A stretch of DNA of 64,000 nucleotides from Tepidimonas alkaliphilus (GTDB lineage: Bacteria; Pseudomonadota; Gammaproteobacteria; Burkholderiales; Burkholderiaceae_C). Below, piece by piece: positions 16,909 to 27,012 of the stretch (position 1 is the first letter of the stretch; every line of letters starts with the position of its first letter). Where the stretch lies: positions 1-64,000 of the forward strand of contig NZ_VJNB01000012.1 in NCBI RefSeq assembly GCF_007556595.1, read 5' to 3'. The notes under the pieces are model-generated. The model worked only from the letters and a program-made list of their open reading frames with translations, had not been told where the DNA came from and searched no databases. Both the position numbers and the translations under genes were made by a program.

Positions 16909-19900
16909 TTATTGATTGAGCACTTCGCGCCAAGCGCTGCGGCAATTGTAGGAGCGAACCAGCAGGTTGGGGCCGTTGGCTTGCACGCCCACGTCCAGTT
17001 GCTCGCAGCGGGCAATTCGGCTGATCGTCGGCGGAGCTAAGTCGGAACCGCTGCTGATGGCGCCGCTGCCAGGCTCTTGTTGCCCTCCGGTGGCGAACAC
17101 GGGGTTGCTGCCCAGGGCAGCTTCGATGGTTTGATAGCCGCCGATGTAGGCGCTCTGTCCGCCGCCGAGGTTGATCTTGTCGTCGTCGAAATTGCGGCTG
17201 CGGTTGAAATCCACAAACCCGAACGTCAGCCTGCCGCCACCAAAAGGATCAAGATAGTTGACGTAGCCCGACAACGCCGGCTCGCACGGATCCTCTTTCG
17301 GGATCAGCGACGACGCTTTCAGCACCATGCGCACGGAGTTTTCAAGCTCGGGCTGCAGGATGAAGCGTTCCCCCGGCTTGGTCGTAAAGTCGATCACCCA
17401 GCCTTGTTTAACAAGGGCGCCGCTGCTGTTGAAATAATCGCTGTAAGAGCTGTCGTTGAAGTAGCGAACGGGCTTGCCATCCACGAGGGTTTCGTTGGGC
17501 GCGCCGCGCGCAAGCAATGCGGCTCGGTTGGGAATGTTGCTGTTGGCATCGATGAGCCCATAAATCGATTGCGTTTGGGTATCGCTGCGATCTTCCGAGC
17601 GGAAATACGAGCCCGTGGCCACAAAAACCATGCGACGACCTTGCAGCCCTGCGCCCGTGTAGGCAGGGGCCACAGCCCAAGCGGGTGCGGCAGTGATCGG
17701 CTGCGGCTGATTGGACGGATCGCGTGCCGTAAACAGCGGCTGGTTGCCGGCGATCGCGTTGCCCCATGCCGTGGGCAGGTTGCTGCGCAAATCAAATTTC
17801 CAAAGGTTGCCTTTGAGGTCACCGGCATACACATAATCAACCACGCCGTCGCCATCTTCGTCAACCGGCGATGGCGGGCCCATGCCGTTGTCGCCGCCGA
17901 CACCGGTGTCGATTTTGCGCAACGTCGCACCCGTTTGCGCATCGATGATGAACAGCACGGCTTTGCCGTTGGGGCTGTTGTAGCCGTTGCCGGTGATGAT
18001 TACCGCGGTCCCATTTTTAAGTCGCGCCACCGCAAACGGGCCCAGCACGTGGCCCATGTCGTTGTCGCTGGGATCCAGCGCTTCCCAAGCCACATGGCTG
18101 GCGTTAAACCCGCGCGGGTTGCTGACGTCCAGCGCGAAGAAGCCGCGCGCGCCCCGGCCTGCCGCTGCGATCAGCATGGTTTTATCTTTGATCTCGTTGT
18201 AAGTCGTCAGGCGCAGATGGCCATCGACATAATAACGATGGCTGTAATTGGGATTGGTCAAATCGCGCAGCGCTGGCCAAAACGCGCGCGGCACGTAAGC
18301 GAAAAGCTCTTGACCGGTGCTGCCGTCAAAGGCGTGCAGCATGCCGCCGTTGCCGCCGACATAGACGACGTCTTTGGCGGCGTGATAGACCGGTTCGGAA
18401 TGGATAAAGTCCGCCAGTGGATGATCGCCGCGGTTGCGCAGGGTGCCGCCGTTGGCGACTTCTTTGGAGCGATCGCCGCGGATGTAGTTAAGAATATCTT
18501 CTGAGCCCACGACCGTGCGTTCCGTCGGCAGAAGGCTGCCCCACAAGAACGGGATACCTGTGCCCGCCGAGTTGCGTGTAAAAATTTTACGTTGAGATGG
18601 TGCCGGCAGCTGTTGCGAGGCTTTCCATTGGGGCAGCGTTTGGACGCCGGAGGCCGTCACTTTGTAGGCGACCAGATCGCCCGACCAGTTGGACGAGTCA
18701 AACCGGCTTTGGTAGACCAAGGTGTTGCCAGTAATGCGCCGCGCGTTGGCCGCAAGGCCAGTGCCGGAGGCGTTGCGGTTGGAGATTTCAGTGAGGGCTT
18801 CGCGGAAGGCGCGTTCCAGCTCATCGGGGTTTTGCGCGTTGACGAAAAGACCGCGCGCGTTGACGGCGGCATGCAGCAAATCGTCGAGTCGTTCGGGATA
18901 GGCCGCGCCGCCGGAGTTGTCGGACGTTTTAGGGTCAGGCCAGTTGATCGTCTCGCCCGTTTGGATGGCGCGAAACGCCGCTTCCGGGGAGACTTGCGCG
19001 CCGCTCAACCCCAAGCTGATGGTCATGGTGACCATGTGTTGCCAGAACGCCGGGTTTTTGGCGTCTGTTGGCACATTGTTGGTTAAATCCGGACGAAGGT
19101 CGTTTTTCCAGTAATACATGGCCACATCGGCCAAGGTGTTGGCGCGACCGTCGCGAAACGGACTGCGTGCGGTGTAAGTGAAGCTGCGTCCGCCAGGGCC
19201 GGTGTGGGTGGGGCCATTGGCGCTGTCGTTGTCGGCGCGGGCTGCAGCAGTATCCGCTTCCCCTTGGTTCCAGTAACCGTCGGTCATCAAGATGGTGTAA
19301 GCGCGGCGGCAACTGATGTCCGTGCCGCCAGTGACGCCCGGCGTGGTGCTCCAAGGCCCGCGGCTATCGGTGCGGGAATAATATTGCCCTACCGCATCCA
19401 AGGCGCGGCGCAATGGCGTGGCTGCCGCAGGAATGTTCCATCCATACAAAAGGTCGAAGAAGTTACGCCGATCGTCTCCGGTGAACGGGCGAACGCCTTG
19501 AATCTGGGTGTGGCTGTAGTTGACGCCATCCACGTTACGAGCAGGCGCGTTGATGGTGGCAAAACCAACCCGCAGGTTGGGACCTTGCGCCGCAAACACC
19601 CGGCCGGTGCCAGCGCGGGTGGCGAAAATCCGCGAGCGGTAGTAGCTATACCAGTTGGCGAAATTTTGAATTTCTTGCTGATAAGTGCAGACGCCGTTGA
19701 CGCAATCGGTGCGGCGCTCACGGCCGTCGCCAGTGTAGGAGGGGGTGGTGGGTCGAATTTCGACCGCGGTGTAAGAGGTGTGTGACCATTTATCGCCGCC
19801 ATTGTAGCGGTAATAGACTGCCGGCCAATAAGTCAGTGAACTGGCTGTCGAGCATGATGTGGTGTTGGTGGCCGGGTTGCTCATTCGGCACGAGACCCAC

Positions 19901-20379
19901 GTGGCGCTTTCGGTGAGCTGCTGGGTGAGGTTGCGGCAGCCAGCGTCGTTGCGAGCCGGATTGTTAGGCGCGCAAGCGGGGTTGGCGTTGGGCCACGATG
20001 AGCCGTCATGTCGAACCCACGGTTTATAGGTGATCGACGGGTCGTAATAGTTGGTGTTGAAAGCGGGGCTGCGGACGATCGCGCCGTAAGGGTTGTTGGC
20101 GTTGACCGCGAAAGATGGGATACGGTTGGCGTAAACGGCGCCGCCGTAGGTGTTGTCGTTGCGCGGATAGAGGTAATAAGTCTGCTGCCTAATTTCCTCT
20201 TCGGGCATGATTTCAAATTGCATCGAGCCCGAATCGTCCAGCAGCAGCATCACGTTCGGATCGACCGAGCTGACCAATTGCAAGGGCACATTCGGGATGT
20301 TGAGCGCTGCCCAAGCGTGGTGATGCAACAAAAATGAACCGAGCGTGACCGCAGACCAGCGACGCCATGAAATTTTCAT
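16909..20379 (-). CDS. pilY1: Type IV pilus tip adhesin/assembly protein PilY1
   Basis: A 1156-residue secreted protein. A Sec signal peptide of about 24 residues ends HHHAWA. The N-terminal half resembles a von Willebrand A domain, with [12 protein letters not shown] as the metal-ion site. The C-terminal third is the PilY1 beta-propeller, with [20 protein letters not shown] as the calcium-binding loop. PilY1 is carried at the pilus tip by the minor pilins, aids adhesion and counters retraction. It lies between pilX and pilE. ATG at 20377-20379 follows AAGGGAG; a GTG nine codons earlier overlaps pilX. Confidence 0.92.
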   Translation of the reverse strand: MKISWRRWSAVTLGSFLLHHHAWAALNIPNVPLQLVSSVDPNVMLLLDDSGSMQFEIMPEEEIRQQTYYLYPRNDNTYGGAVYANRIPSFAVNANNPYGAIVRSPAFNTNYYDPSITYKPWVRHDGSSWPNANPACAPNNPARNDAGCRNLTQQLTESATWVSCRMSNPATNTTSCSTASSLTYWPAVYYRYNGGDKWSHTSYTAVEIRPTTPSYTGDGRERRTDCVNGVCTYQQEIQNFANWYSYYRSRIFATRAGTGRVFAAQGPNLRVGFATINAPARNVDGVNYSHTQIQGVRPFTGDDRRNFFDLLYGWNIPAAATPLRRALDAVGQYYSRTDSRGPWSTTPGVTGGTDISCRRAYTILMTDGYWNQGEADTAAARADNDSANGPTHTGPGGRSFTYTARSPFRDGRANTLADVAMYYWKNDLRPDLTNNVPTDAKNPAFWQHMVTMTISLGLSGAQVSPEAAFRAIQTGETINWPDPKTSDNSGGAAYPERLDDLLHAAVNARGLFVNAQNPDELERAFREALTEISNRNASGTGLAANARRITGNTLVYQSRFDSSNWSGDLVAYKVTASGVQTLPQWKASQQLPAPSQRKIFTRNSAGTGIPFLWGSLLPTERTVVGSEDILNYIRGDRSKEVANGGTLRNRGDHPLADFIHSEPVYHAAKDVVYVGGNGGMLHAFDGSTGQELFAYVPRAFWPALRDLTNPNYSHRYYVDGHLRLTTYNEIKDKTMLIAAAGRGARGFFALDVSNPRGFNASHVAWEALDPSDNDMGHVLGPFAVARLKNGTAVIITGNGYNSPNGKAVLFIIDAQTGATLRKIDTGVGGDNGMGPPSPVDEDGDGVVDYVYAGDLKGNLWKFDLRSNLPTAWGNAIAGNQPLFTARDPSNQPQPITAAPAWAVAPAYTGAGLQGRRMVFVATGSYFRSEDRSDTQTQSIYGLIDANSNIPNRAALLARGAPNETLVDGKPVRYFNDSSYSDYFNSSGALVKQGWVIDFTTKPGERFILQPELENSVRMVLKASSLIPKEDPCEPALSGYVNYLDPFGGGRLTFGFVDFNRSRNFDDDKINLGGGQSAYIGGYQTIEAALGSNPVFATGGQQEPGSGAISSGSDLAPPTISRIARCEQLDVGVQANGPNLLVRSYNCRSAWREVLNQ

Positions 20380-20402
20380 AAGGCCTGCACTCCCTTCGAA
20401 AG

Positions 20403-20897
20403 TCACCGTTGTTCGAGTAACAAAATGGATTCCAGCTTGACAGCCGTTTCGCCGGTATCTGGCTGCGCCAGCACTGTGACGATAAAACTGTCACAGCGGC
20501 GTTGATTGGAGCTGGCCGGACCACAGGGTGTTGACGCCGCGGTGGCTCGCCCCGCGCAGTAACGCAACGTAAATCCGGCGGGCTGAGCGGAATCGTTGAT
20601 AGAGGTTTCGGGCTCGCATGCTTCGATAACGTTATTCGCATCTATGGAGTTGGCGTTATTCCAAACCCACTGTTCAGCCCAACGCAACGCCCATTCGGCG
20701 GCTTGAAACGTGCGCTGACGATCGGCCGAGGAGCCCGCCAACTTTTCCTGAATAATGGCTGTTTGCACCGTGGCCGCGCCGATCAGCGTCAGCATCAGCA
20801 GGATGATCAACGCTACGATCAAGGCGGCCCCCCGTTGCGGCTGGGGCGCCAAGCCGAGGCGCATCTTGACGCGGGGCAATGAGACGAGTGAGCTCAT
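20403..20897 (-). CDS. pilX: Type IV pilus minor pilin PilX
   Basis: A 164-residue minor pilin. QPQRG then AALIVALIILLMLTLIGAA is the prepilin cut site and hydrophobic helix; like other PilX proteins it lacks the Glu at mature position 5. TAIIQEKLAGSSADRQRTFQAAEWALR is the usual PilX stretch after the helix, cited here as one conserved block near residues 47-73. It overlaps the end of pilW by 4 bases (ATGA type) and ends close to the pilY1 start. Confidence 0.88.
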   Translation of the reverse strand: MSSLVSLPRVKMRLGLAPQPQRGAALIVALIILLMLTLIGAATVQTAIIQEKLAGSSADRQRTFQAAEWALRWAEQWVWNNANSIDANNVIEACEPETSINDSAQPAGFTLRYCAGRATAASTPCGPASSNQRRCDSFIVTVLAQPDTGETAVKLESILLLEQR

Positions 20898-21913
20898 AGC
20901 GGGTTGCGGACAGCAATCATCGGTTGACTGGTGAGCTTGACGGCTGGGGGCGCCGCGGTTGTGCTCGGAGCTTCCCTGGCGCCAGAGACCGGTTTCAAGA
21001 TATCCAGCGCGTCAAAGCGAACCGCAGTGAGGTTGGTGTTGTCATTGGGAGGACATAAAACCAAGTCGCCATTTTGATGGCACCAGCGGCTAAGCTTGAT
21101 CGCTTCAACACCCGAAACATATTCCTGGGCTGACTGCCCTGCCACCACGCTGTAGAGCGAGCACTTGCCTTTACCATCACTGCAGTTTGTGGTTCCCAGA
21201 TTTTCCGGGGTTGTTCCGAGGAACCACAAGCGTTCCTCAAGTTTGGCAATGCGGACACGATCGATTTGGCTGTTAAGATTGCCGAGGTCAGCCACTGTTA
21301 AGGTGCCACTGCCCACTGCCGTCACAGTGGTTTGTACGGTATTCCAAAAATTACAAACGACCACCGAATCGCCAACCTTGGGGAGATTAAGCTTGGCGAG
21401 ATTGTAGGGGGTGGCGCTAAGATCAAGGGTTAAAACATTGCCGGAGCGTGTTGCGGATACGATCGAGTCGGTGCGGGCGTAGCGCACGACGATAGCATCG
21501 GTATCCTTCACCCTGCGAATTGCCGCACTGCCGTTGGTGTCGTAGGCTTCAAACGGAGTGGGTAGAGAAGGTGCGGGGAAGTTGCTGTCGGGGCGAGCCA
21601 GAACTTCCAGTGGCGTTTGCCACACCCGTTGCAGCAACGTGCCGTTGACCAGTTGAGCGTTACCGGCGCCGCCGCACGGAAGATAGCGCGCTTCCCGGAT
21701 GTCGCGCGCGAGCAATTCGTAAGCCACACGCAGGCTTTCTTGCTGTTCGGCCAAACGCGTCGTGACTTGAGAGGTTTGACGCTGAGCCAGAAAATAACCC
21801 ACCAGCCCGAGCAAAATCAGCGAGCTGATCGTCAGCGCAACGGCAAGCTCCGGCAACGAGAAGCCACGCTGACGCCGGGGCAGGAAGGATTGGGGCAACA
21901 TCAGGCTGGCCAT
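20894..21913 (-). CDS. pilW: Type IV pilus minor pilin PilW
   Basis: A 339-residue prepilin-like protein. RQRG then FSLPELAVALTISSLILLGL provides the class III cut site with Glu at mature position 5. The long C-terminal part is the variable PilW domain (IRRVKDTDAIVVRYART and YVSGVEAIKLSRW are family-like). It lies between pilV and pilX. Composition here is less GC-rich than in the neighbouring housekeeping genes. Confidence 0.88.
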   Translation of the reverse strand: MASLMLPQSFLPRRQRGFSLPELAVALTISSLILLGLVGYFLAQRQTSQVTTRLAEQQESLRVAYELLARDIREARYLPCGGAGNAQLVNGTLLQRVWQTPLEVLARPDSNFPAPSLPTPFEAYDTNGSAAIRRVKDTDAIVVRYARTDSIVSATRSGNVLTLDLSATPYNLAKLNLPKVGDSVVVCNFWNTVQTTVTAVGSGTLTVADLGNLNSQIDRVRIAKLEERLWFLGTTPENLGTTNCSDGKGKCSLYSVVAGQSAQEYVSGVEAIKLSRWCHQNGDLVLCPPNDNTNLTAVRFDALDILKPVSGAREAPSTTAAPPAVKLTSQPMIAVRNPL

Positions 21914-21931
21914 CGTGATGAACCCTTACGA

Positions 21932-22462
21932 TCAAAAGACGGCTTGGGCTACGTAACGAAAGTTGCGTAGATCGTCTGCGTCGGACGTGCCGCGCTTGCC
22001 GCTGCCGCGCTCGTCGTTCCAGAATATGCTGATGGTGCAGGTGCGGCCCGTGCAGTTGATTTGCGCGCAGGTGGTGGGATCGTTTTTATCGCCGATGGTT
22101 TCTTTGACGCTTTTGATCCATTGCCGCAAGATGGTATTGAGGTTGGCGGCGTCTTGCAGCGAGCAGATTTTGGCGGTGTTGAATCCCTGCAAGATGGCGG
22201 TCGCATCGCGCGCGGCGTCCACGTCGATTGTGGCGCGCATCGTTTCGAACATCGAATACGCCAGCACGCTGGCCTGGGTGCGCTGAGCGCTGCTTTGCGC
22301 GTTGCGCAGCGTTTGCGCTTGCAACGCGGCCATGCCGACCACGCCGACCGCCACCACCAGCACCGCGACCATGACTTCAATCAACGTGGCGCCGCGCTGA
22401 CTTGCGGGCCAGCCCGAACGGTTGGTGCCGCAGCGAGTTGTTACGGTTGTTTTTGGGGACAT
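21932..22462 (-). CDS. pilV: Type IV pilus minor pilin PilV
   Basis: A 176-residue minor pilin. SQRG then ATLIEVMVAVLVVAVGVVGM is the class III cut site with Glu at mature position 5 and the membrane helix. AALQAQTLRNAQSSAQRTQA is typical of PilV after the helix. It overlaps the upstream fimT by 22 bases and precedes pilW by 18, so the genes are co-transcribed. Confidence 0.88.
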   Translation of the reverse strand: MSPKTTVTTRCGTNRSGWPASQRGATLIEVMVAVLVVAVGVVGMAALQAQTLRNAQSSAQRTQASVLAYSMFETMRATIDVDAARDATAILQGFNTAKICSLQDAANLNTILRQWIKSVKETIGDKNDPTTCAQINCTGRTCTISIFWNDERGSGKRGTSDADDLRNFRYVAQAVF

Positions 22463-23016
22463 GGGTTGTCTAATTGAATGATAGTATTTTGCACATCAAT
22501 ACCACAGCTTCGATCCCCGGCCTTTACGATCAGAACCTTAGCCGAGCTTGGCTCGGGCCTCGGCAGGGAATTGGCTAAAAACTGCACGCAACGTTCGTTG
22601 GCGATGCCGTCTGGGGAGGCTTGGGTTCGTTGTGAATTGATTTCAACGGTCAAAGACGATGACCACGTGCCTTGGCGCAGCGCAGTGAACTGCAATGGAT
22701 TGAGCGGACTGGAAGGCGTTTTGATTTCCCACTTGCCAGCGCTGGATCCGTTCGGCGGCGTTACGCAAAAATAGACCGACTGATTGCGGCGAATGGCCTC
22801 GAATTTGGCGTAGGCCAACGCTGACCGCATGCCTTCGGCGGTCGTTTGGATGCGGTGGTGGGTGATGAAGTCGCGCAGGTTGGGCGCGGCCAGGGTGGCC
22901 AAGATGGCCAAGATGGCCACCACCACCAGGGCTTCGATCAGCGTTACCCCCGTGTGCGCAGCGCACAACCGTGCCGCGCGCGGTGGCTGTCCAGCATTTT
23001 GCATACGCAACTTCAT
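22441..23016 (-). CDS. fimT: Type II/IV pseudopilin FimT/GspH
   Basis: A 191-residue pseudopilin of the GspH/FimT family, first gene of the minor-pilin operon. AHTG then VTLIEALVVVAILAILATLA gives the prepilin cut after a 23-residue leader and Glu at mature position 5. FITHHRIQTTAEGMRSALAY is the typical following helix. A disulfide is likely between the late cysteines. The ATG at 23014-23016 is chosen; an ATG three codons upstream (23023-23025) is also possible. It is divergent from a second GspH-like gene across 91 bases. Confidence 0.85.
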   Translation of the reverse strand: MKLRMQNAGQPPRAARLCAAHTGVTLIEALVVVAILAILATLAAPNLRDFITHHRIQTTAEGMRSALAYAKFEAIRRNQSVYFCVTPPNGSSAGKWEIKTPSSPLNPLQFTALRQGTWSSSLTVEINSQRTQASPDGIANERCVQFLANSLPRPEPSSAKVLIVKAGDRSCGIDVQNTIIQLDNPCPQKQP

Positions 23017-23107
23017 GGATCCCATCGTAGCCGAAGGCGCGTTCGGTGGTGGGTTTAGACTCGATGAACGCGCGCATCGAAGCGACGAACGACACAGGGA
23101 GGGGCCG

Positions 23108-23650
23108 ATGGGCATGTGCGGCCGTTCGCACGGTTTGAGTTGGGTGTCGGTGCTGGTGGCGTTGGCGTTGTGGGCGCTGCTGGCGGCGTGGGCGTGGCCG
23201 GCCTGGCAGGCTTGGCTGGCCCGACAGCGGCTGGAGCGTGTGGCCACCATCTTGCAGACCGATCTGGCGCTGGCGCGCTCTGCGGCGCTGCTGCGTCACC
23301 GAGCGGTGACCCTTTGCCCGAGCGTCGATCGGCAACGCTGCACGCCAACCACCGATTGGTCATCGGGTTGGCTGATTTTCGTCGATGGCAACCGGGATGG
23401 TCGCCGGCAGGAGGACGAAGCGATTTTGCGCGTGCAAAACGAGGCTGCGCGGCCGCACCGGTTGCGCTTTGTTGCGACGGATGGCCGCTACGTGCTTTAC
23501 CTTCCCAACGGGCGCGCTTATCTGGCCAGCGGTGCGTTTCAAGCTGGGGCTTGGCTGATCTGCGTCCATGGGCATCCTGATGGCGAGCGGCTGGTGCTCA
23601 ACGCCGTGGGGCGGGTGCGGCGCGAGTGGGCGCCCAACGCATGCGTCTAA
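23108..23650 (+). CDS. GspH/FimT-like pseudopilin lacking the conserved glutamate
   Basis: A 180-residue protein with the layout of FimT/GspH: a short leader, SHG before [20 protein letters not shown], then [20 protein letters not shown] as the usual second half of the helix. The later part has a GspH-like strand pattern ([27 protein letters not shown]). Ser stands where the mature position-5 Glu should be, so processing or assembly may differ. ATG at 23108 follows AGGGAGGGG. It is divergent from the main minor-pilin operon and 49 bases before upp. Confidence 0.75.
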   Translation: MGMCGRSHGLSWVSVLVALALWALLAAWAWPAWQAWLARQRLERVATILQTDLALARSAALLRHRAVTLCPSVDRQRCTPTTDWSSGWLIFVDGNRDGRRQEDEAILRVQNEAARPHRLRFVATDGRYVLYLPNGRAYLASGAFQAGAWLICVHGHPDGERLVLNAVGRVRREWAPNACV

Positions 23651-23699
23651 GGTCGCCTGCCGCGCCGGCGACGAAGAGGGTGTGGGATACTTTCACCCC

Positions 23700-24347
23700 A
23701 TGAGCCAGCCCTGCAGCCTGCGACGCGTCCATTTGATCGACCACCCGCTGGTGCAGCACAAGCTGACGCTGATGCGTCGCAAGGACACCAGCACCAAGAC
23801 CTTTCGGCAGTTGATCCGCGAGCTCAGCGCCTTGTTGGCCTATGAGGTCACGCGCGACATGCCGACGCACGAGGTCGAGGTGGAAACGCCGCTGGAGACG
23901 ACCACCGGCCGCATGATCGACGGCAAGAAGACGGTGCTGGCCTCGATCCTGCGCGCCGGCAACGGCTTCCTGGACGGCATGCTGGAGGTGCTGCCCAGCG
24001 CCCGCGTCGGCCACATCGGCCTGTACCGCGACCCCGCCACGCTCAAGCCGGTGGAGTATTACTTCAAAATGCCGTCCGGCATGGAGGAGCGCGACGTCAT
24101 CGTGCTCGACCCGATGCTGGCCACCGGCAACTCGGCGGTGGCGGCGGTGGATCTGCTCAAGCGCCTGACGCCGCGCTCCATCCGCTTCGTCTGTCTGGTG
24201 GCGTGCCCGGAAGGCATCGCCAACTTCCACGCCCACCACCCGGACGTGCCGATCTACACCCCGGCGGTGGACCGCGGCCTGAACGACCACGGCTACATCG
24301 TGCCGGGGCTGGGCGACGCCGGCGACCGCATCTTCGGAACCAAATGA
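23700..24347 (+). CDS. upp: Uracil phosphoribosyltransferase
   Basis: A 215-residue salvage enzyme that makes UMP from uracil and PRPP. The PRPP-binding loop is [19 protein letters not shown]. The uracil-binding C-terminus [18 protein letters not shown] is nearly invariant in the family. [11 protein letters not shown] is the other conserved segment. The ATG at 23700 gives normal length. It is followed after about 25 bases by the permease gene on the same strand. Confidence 0.96.
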   Translation: MSQPCSLRRVHLIDHPLVQHKLTLMRRKDTSTKTFRQLIRELSALLAYEVTRDMPTHEVEVETPLETTTGRMIDGKKTVLASILRAGNGFLDGMLEVLPSARVGHIGLYRDPATLKPVEYYFKMPSGMEERDVIVLDPMLATGNSAVAAVDLLKRLTPRSIRFVCLVACPEGIANFHAHHPDVPIYTPAVDRGLNDHGYIVPGLGDAGDRIFGTK

Positions 24348-24372
24348 CGGCGTGGCGGATCGGGCCAGCGTG

Positions 24373-26967
24373 ATGAGCTCAGTCCGCAACCTTGCCCACA
24401 GTCCTTCGACTCAGCCGATTGTCGACGATCGCAGCGTGATCCGCGCCGCGCCGTCGGCGTGGGCGCTGGGCTGGCGCGCGCTGGTGCGCGACGCGCGCGC
24501 CGGCGAGCTGACGGTGCTGCTGCTGGCCATCGCGCTGGCGGTGGCGGCGCTGTCGGCGGTGGGCTTCTTCGCCGACCGCCTGCAGGGCGGGCTGCAGCGC
24601 GACGCGCGCCAGCTGCTCGGCGGCGACCTCGTGCTGCGCAGCGACCACGCGCTGCCGCCCGACTACGCCCAGCAGGCGCGCGCGCTGGGGCTGGCGCTGA
24701 CGCAGCACCTGACCTTCCCGACGATGGCGCGCGCCGACGCCGCGCAGGGCGGGGAGGTGCGGCTGGTGTCGCTGAAGGCGGTGCAGGATGGCTACCCGCT
24801 GCGCGGCGAGCTGCGCACCGCCACCGACCCGGCTGACCTGGACGGCGCGCCGGCGGGTGGCGTGCCGCCGCCGGGTGAGGCGTGGGCCGACGCGGCGCTG
24901 CTGGAGGCGCTGGGCCTGCGGTTGGGCGACCGGCTGTGGCTCGGCGAGCAGGCGTTCGTGCTGACGCGGCTGGTGGCGTTCGAGCCGGACCGCGGCGCGG
25001 GCTTCCTGACGTTGGCGCCGCGCGTGTTAATCCACCTGGACGCGCTGCAGGCCACGGGGCTGGTGCAGCCGGCCAGCCGCATCCAGTACCGGCTGGCGGT
25101 GGCCGGCGACGACGAGGCGGTGCGGCGCTTCCAGACCTGGGCGCAGCGGCGGCTGGAGGCCAGCGGCGAGCGCGGCGCCGGCCTCGAGAGCCTGGAGTCG
25201 GGCCGGCCCGAGTTGCAGCAGACGCTGCAGCGCGCCGGGCAGTTCCTGCGCCTGGTGGCGTTGCTGGCGGCGCTGCTGGCGGCGGTGGCCGTGGCCGTGG
25301 CCTCGCGCCAGTACGCGCTGCGGCACCTGGACGACTGCGCGCTGCTGCGGGTGCTGGGGTTGGCGCAGCGCACGATGGCGCGCGCCTACGGGGTGGCGTT
25401 CGGGCTGGCGGGGCTGGCGGCAGCCCTGGCCGGGTTGCTGATCGGCTGGGCGGTGCACTTCGTGTTCGCGTGGTGGCTCGGCGATCTGCTGCAGGTGCAG
25501 CTGCCGGCGCCGGGCTGGACGCCGGTGGCGCTGGGGTTGGGTGTGGGGTTGGCGCTGATGACCACCTTCGGCCTGCCGCCGGTGCTGCAGCTGGCGCGCG
25601 TGCCGCCGCTGCGCGTGATCCGGCGCGACGTCGGCGCGCCGCGCGCGGCCACCGTGCTGGTGGTGGCGGGGGGTGCCGTGGGCCTGGCGGCGCTGCTGGT
25701 GCTGGCGAGCGACGACTGGCGGCTCGGCGGCATCGCCGTGGCGGGGTTCGCGCTGGCGGTCGGACTGTTCGCCGGGGTGGCGTGGCTCGCGCTGCGGCTG
25801 CTGCGGCGCGCGCTGCGCCGCGGCGGGCCGGCGTGGTGGACGCTGGCGACGCGCCAGCTGGCCGCGCGTCCGGGGTTCGCGGTCGTGCAGGTGGCCAGCC
25901 TGGGCGTCGGGCTGATGGCGCTGCTGCTGCTGGTGCTGCTGCGCACCGACCTGATCGACAGCTGGCGCGCCGCCACGCCGCCGGATGCGCCGAACCGCTT
26001 CGTCATCAACATCCAGCCGGATCAGGCCGAGGCGTTCCGCGCGCATCTGGCGCAGGCGGGCGTGCAGCGCTACGACTGGTACCCGATGGTGCGCGGCCGG
26101 CTGGTCGAGGTCAACGGCCGGCCCGTGCGCCCCGAGGACTACGCGGCGGCGCGCGCGCAGCGGCTGGTGGAGCGCGAGTTCAACCTGTCCTACAGCGCCG
26201 AGCGGCCCGCGCACAACCCGATTGCCGCGGGCCGCTGGCAGCCCGACGAGGCCGGCGCGGCCAGCGTCGAGACGGGACTGGCGGAGGAGCTGGGCCTGAA
26301 GCTCGGCGACGAGCTGGCGTTCGACATCGCCGGCGCCGTGCACCACACGCGCATCACCAGCCTGCGCCGCGTGGACTGGGCCTCCATGCACGTCAACTTC
26401 TTCGTGCTGTTTCCGGTGGCGGCGATGCCGCCGCAGGTGCCCTACACCTACATCGCGGCGTTTCGCGCGCCGGCGCAGCCGGGCTTCGACCGTGCGCTGC
26501 TGGCGCGCTTTCCCAACGTGACGAGCGTCGACACCAGCGCCGCGATCGCGCAGGTGCAGCGGGTGCTGGGGCAGGTGATCGGCGCGGTGGAGTTCCTGTT
26601 CCTGTTCACGCTGGCCGCCGGCGTGGTGGTGCTGCTGGCCACCGTCGGCGCCTCGCGCGCGCAGCGCGAACGCGAGGTGGCGGTGCTGCGGGCGCTGGGC
26701 GCGCGCGCGGCGCTGCTGCGGCGCATGCAGCGGGTGGAGCTGGCCGGCGTCGGTGCGCTGGCCGGGGCGCTGGCCGCCGCGGTGGCGCTCATCGTCGGCG
26801 CGGTGCTGGCGCAGCAGGTGTTTGGCTTCGCGTGGCAGCCGGCGTGGTGGCTGCCGGTGGTCGGCGTGGCCGGCGGGGCGGGGCTGGCGCTGCTGGCCGG
26901 CTGGTGGACGCTGCGCGGCGTGCTGCGTGCGCCGGTGGTGCGCACGCTGCGGCAGGCGGCCGAGTAG
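24373..26967 (+). CDS. FtsX-family ABC transporter permease (YbbP-like)
   Basis: An 864-residue inner-membrane protein with the MacB/FtsX layout. It has a first helix near AGELTVLLLAIALAVAALSA, a large periplasmic domain, a three-helix FtsX block from about 280, further helices around 440-520, a second periplasmic domain, and a final FtsX block near FLFLFTLAAGVVVLLATVGA. This matches YbbP-like permeases that work with a YbbA-type ATPase on lysophospholipids or lipoproteins. No ATPase gene is next to it. The start is uncertain: ATG at 24373 or GTG at 24352. Confidence 0.85.
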   Translation: MSSVRNLAHSPSTQPIVDDRSVIRAAPSAWALGWRALVRDARAGELTVLLLAIALAVAALSAVGFFADRLQGGLQRDARQLLGGDLVLRSDHALPPDYAQQARALGLALTQHLTFPTMARADAAQGGEVRLVSLKAVQDGYPLRGELRTATDPADLDGAPAGGVPPPGEAWADAALLEALGLRLGDRLWLGEQAFVLTRLVAFEPDRGAGFLTLAPRVLIHLDALQATGLVQPASRIQYRLAVAGDDEAVRRFQTWAQRRLEASGERGAGLESLESGRPELQQTLQRAGQFLRLVALLAALLAAVAVAVASRQYALRHLDDCALLRVLGLAQRTMARAYGVAFGLAGLAAALAGLLIGWAVHFVFAWWLGDLLQVQLPAPGWTPVALGLGVGLALMTTFGLPPVLQLARVPPLRVIRRDVGAPRAATVLVVAGGAVGLAALLVLASDDWRLGGIAVAGFALAVGLFAGVAWLALRLLRRALRRGGPAWWTLATRQLAARPGFAVVQVASLGVGLMALLLLVLLRTDLIDSWRAATPPDAPNRFVINIQPDQAEAFRAHLAQAGVQRYDWYPMVRGRLVEVNGRPVRPEDYAAARAQRLVEREFNLSYSAERPAHNPIAAGRWQPDEAGAASVETGLAEELGLKLGDELAFDIAGAVHHTRITSLRRVDWASMHVNFFVLFPVAAMPPQVPYTYIAAFRAPAQPGFDRALLARFPNVTSVDTSAAIAQVQRVLGQVIGAVEFLFLFTLAAGVVVLLATVGASRAQREREVAVLRALGARAALLRRMQRVELAGVGALAGALAAAVALIVGAVLAQQVFGFAWQPAWWLPVVGVAGGAGLALLAGWWTLRGVLRAPVVRTLRQAAE

Positions 26968-27012
26968 CGCCGGTTCGCTCAGGCCTTGCGGTCGTCCCTC
27001 GAGCAGCTTTTC

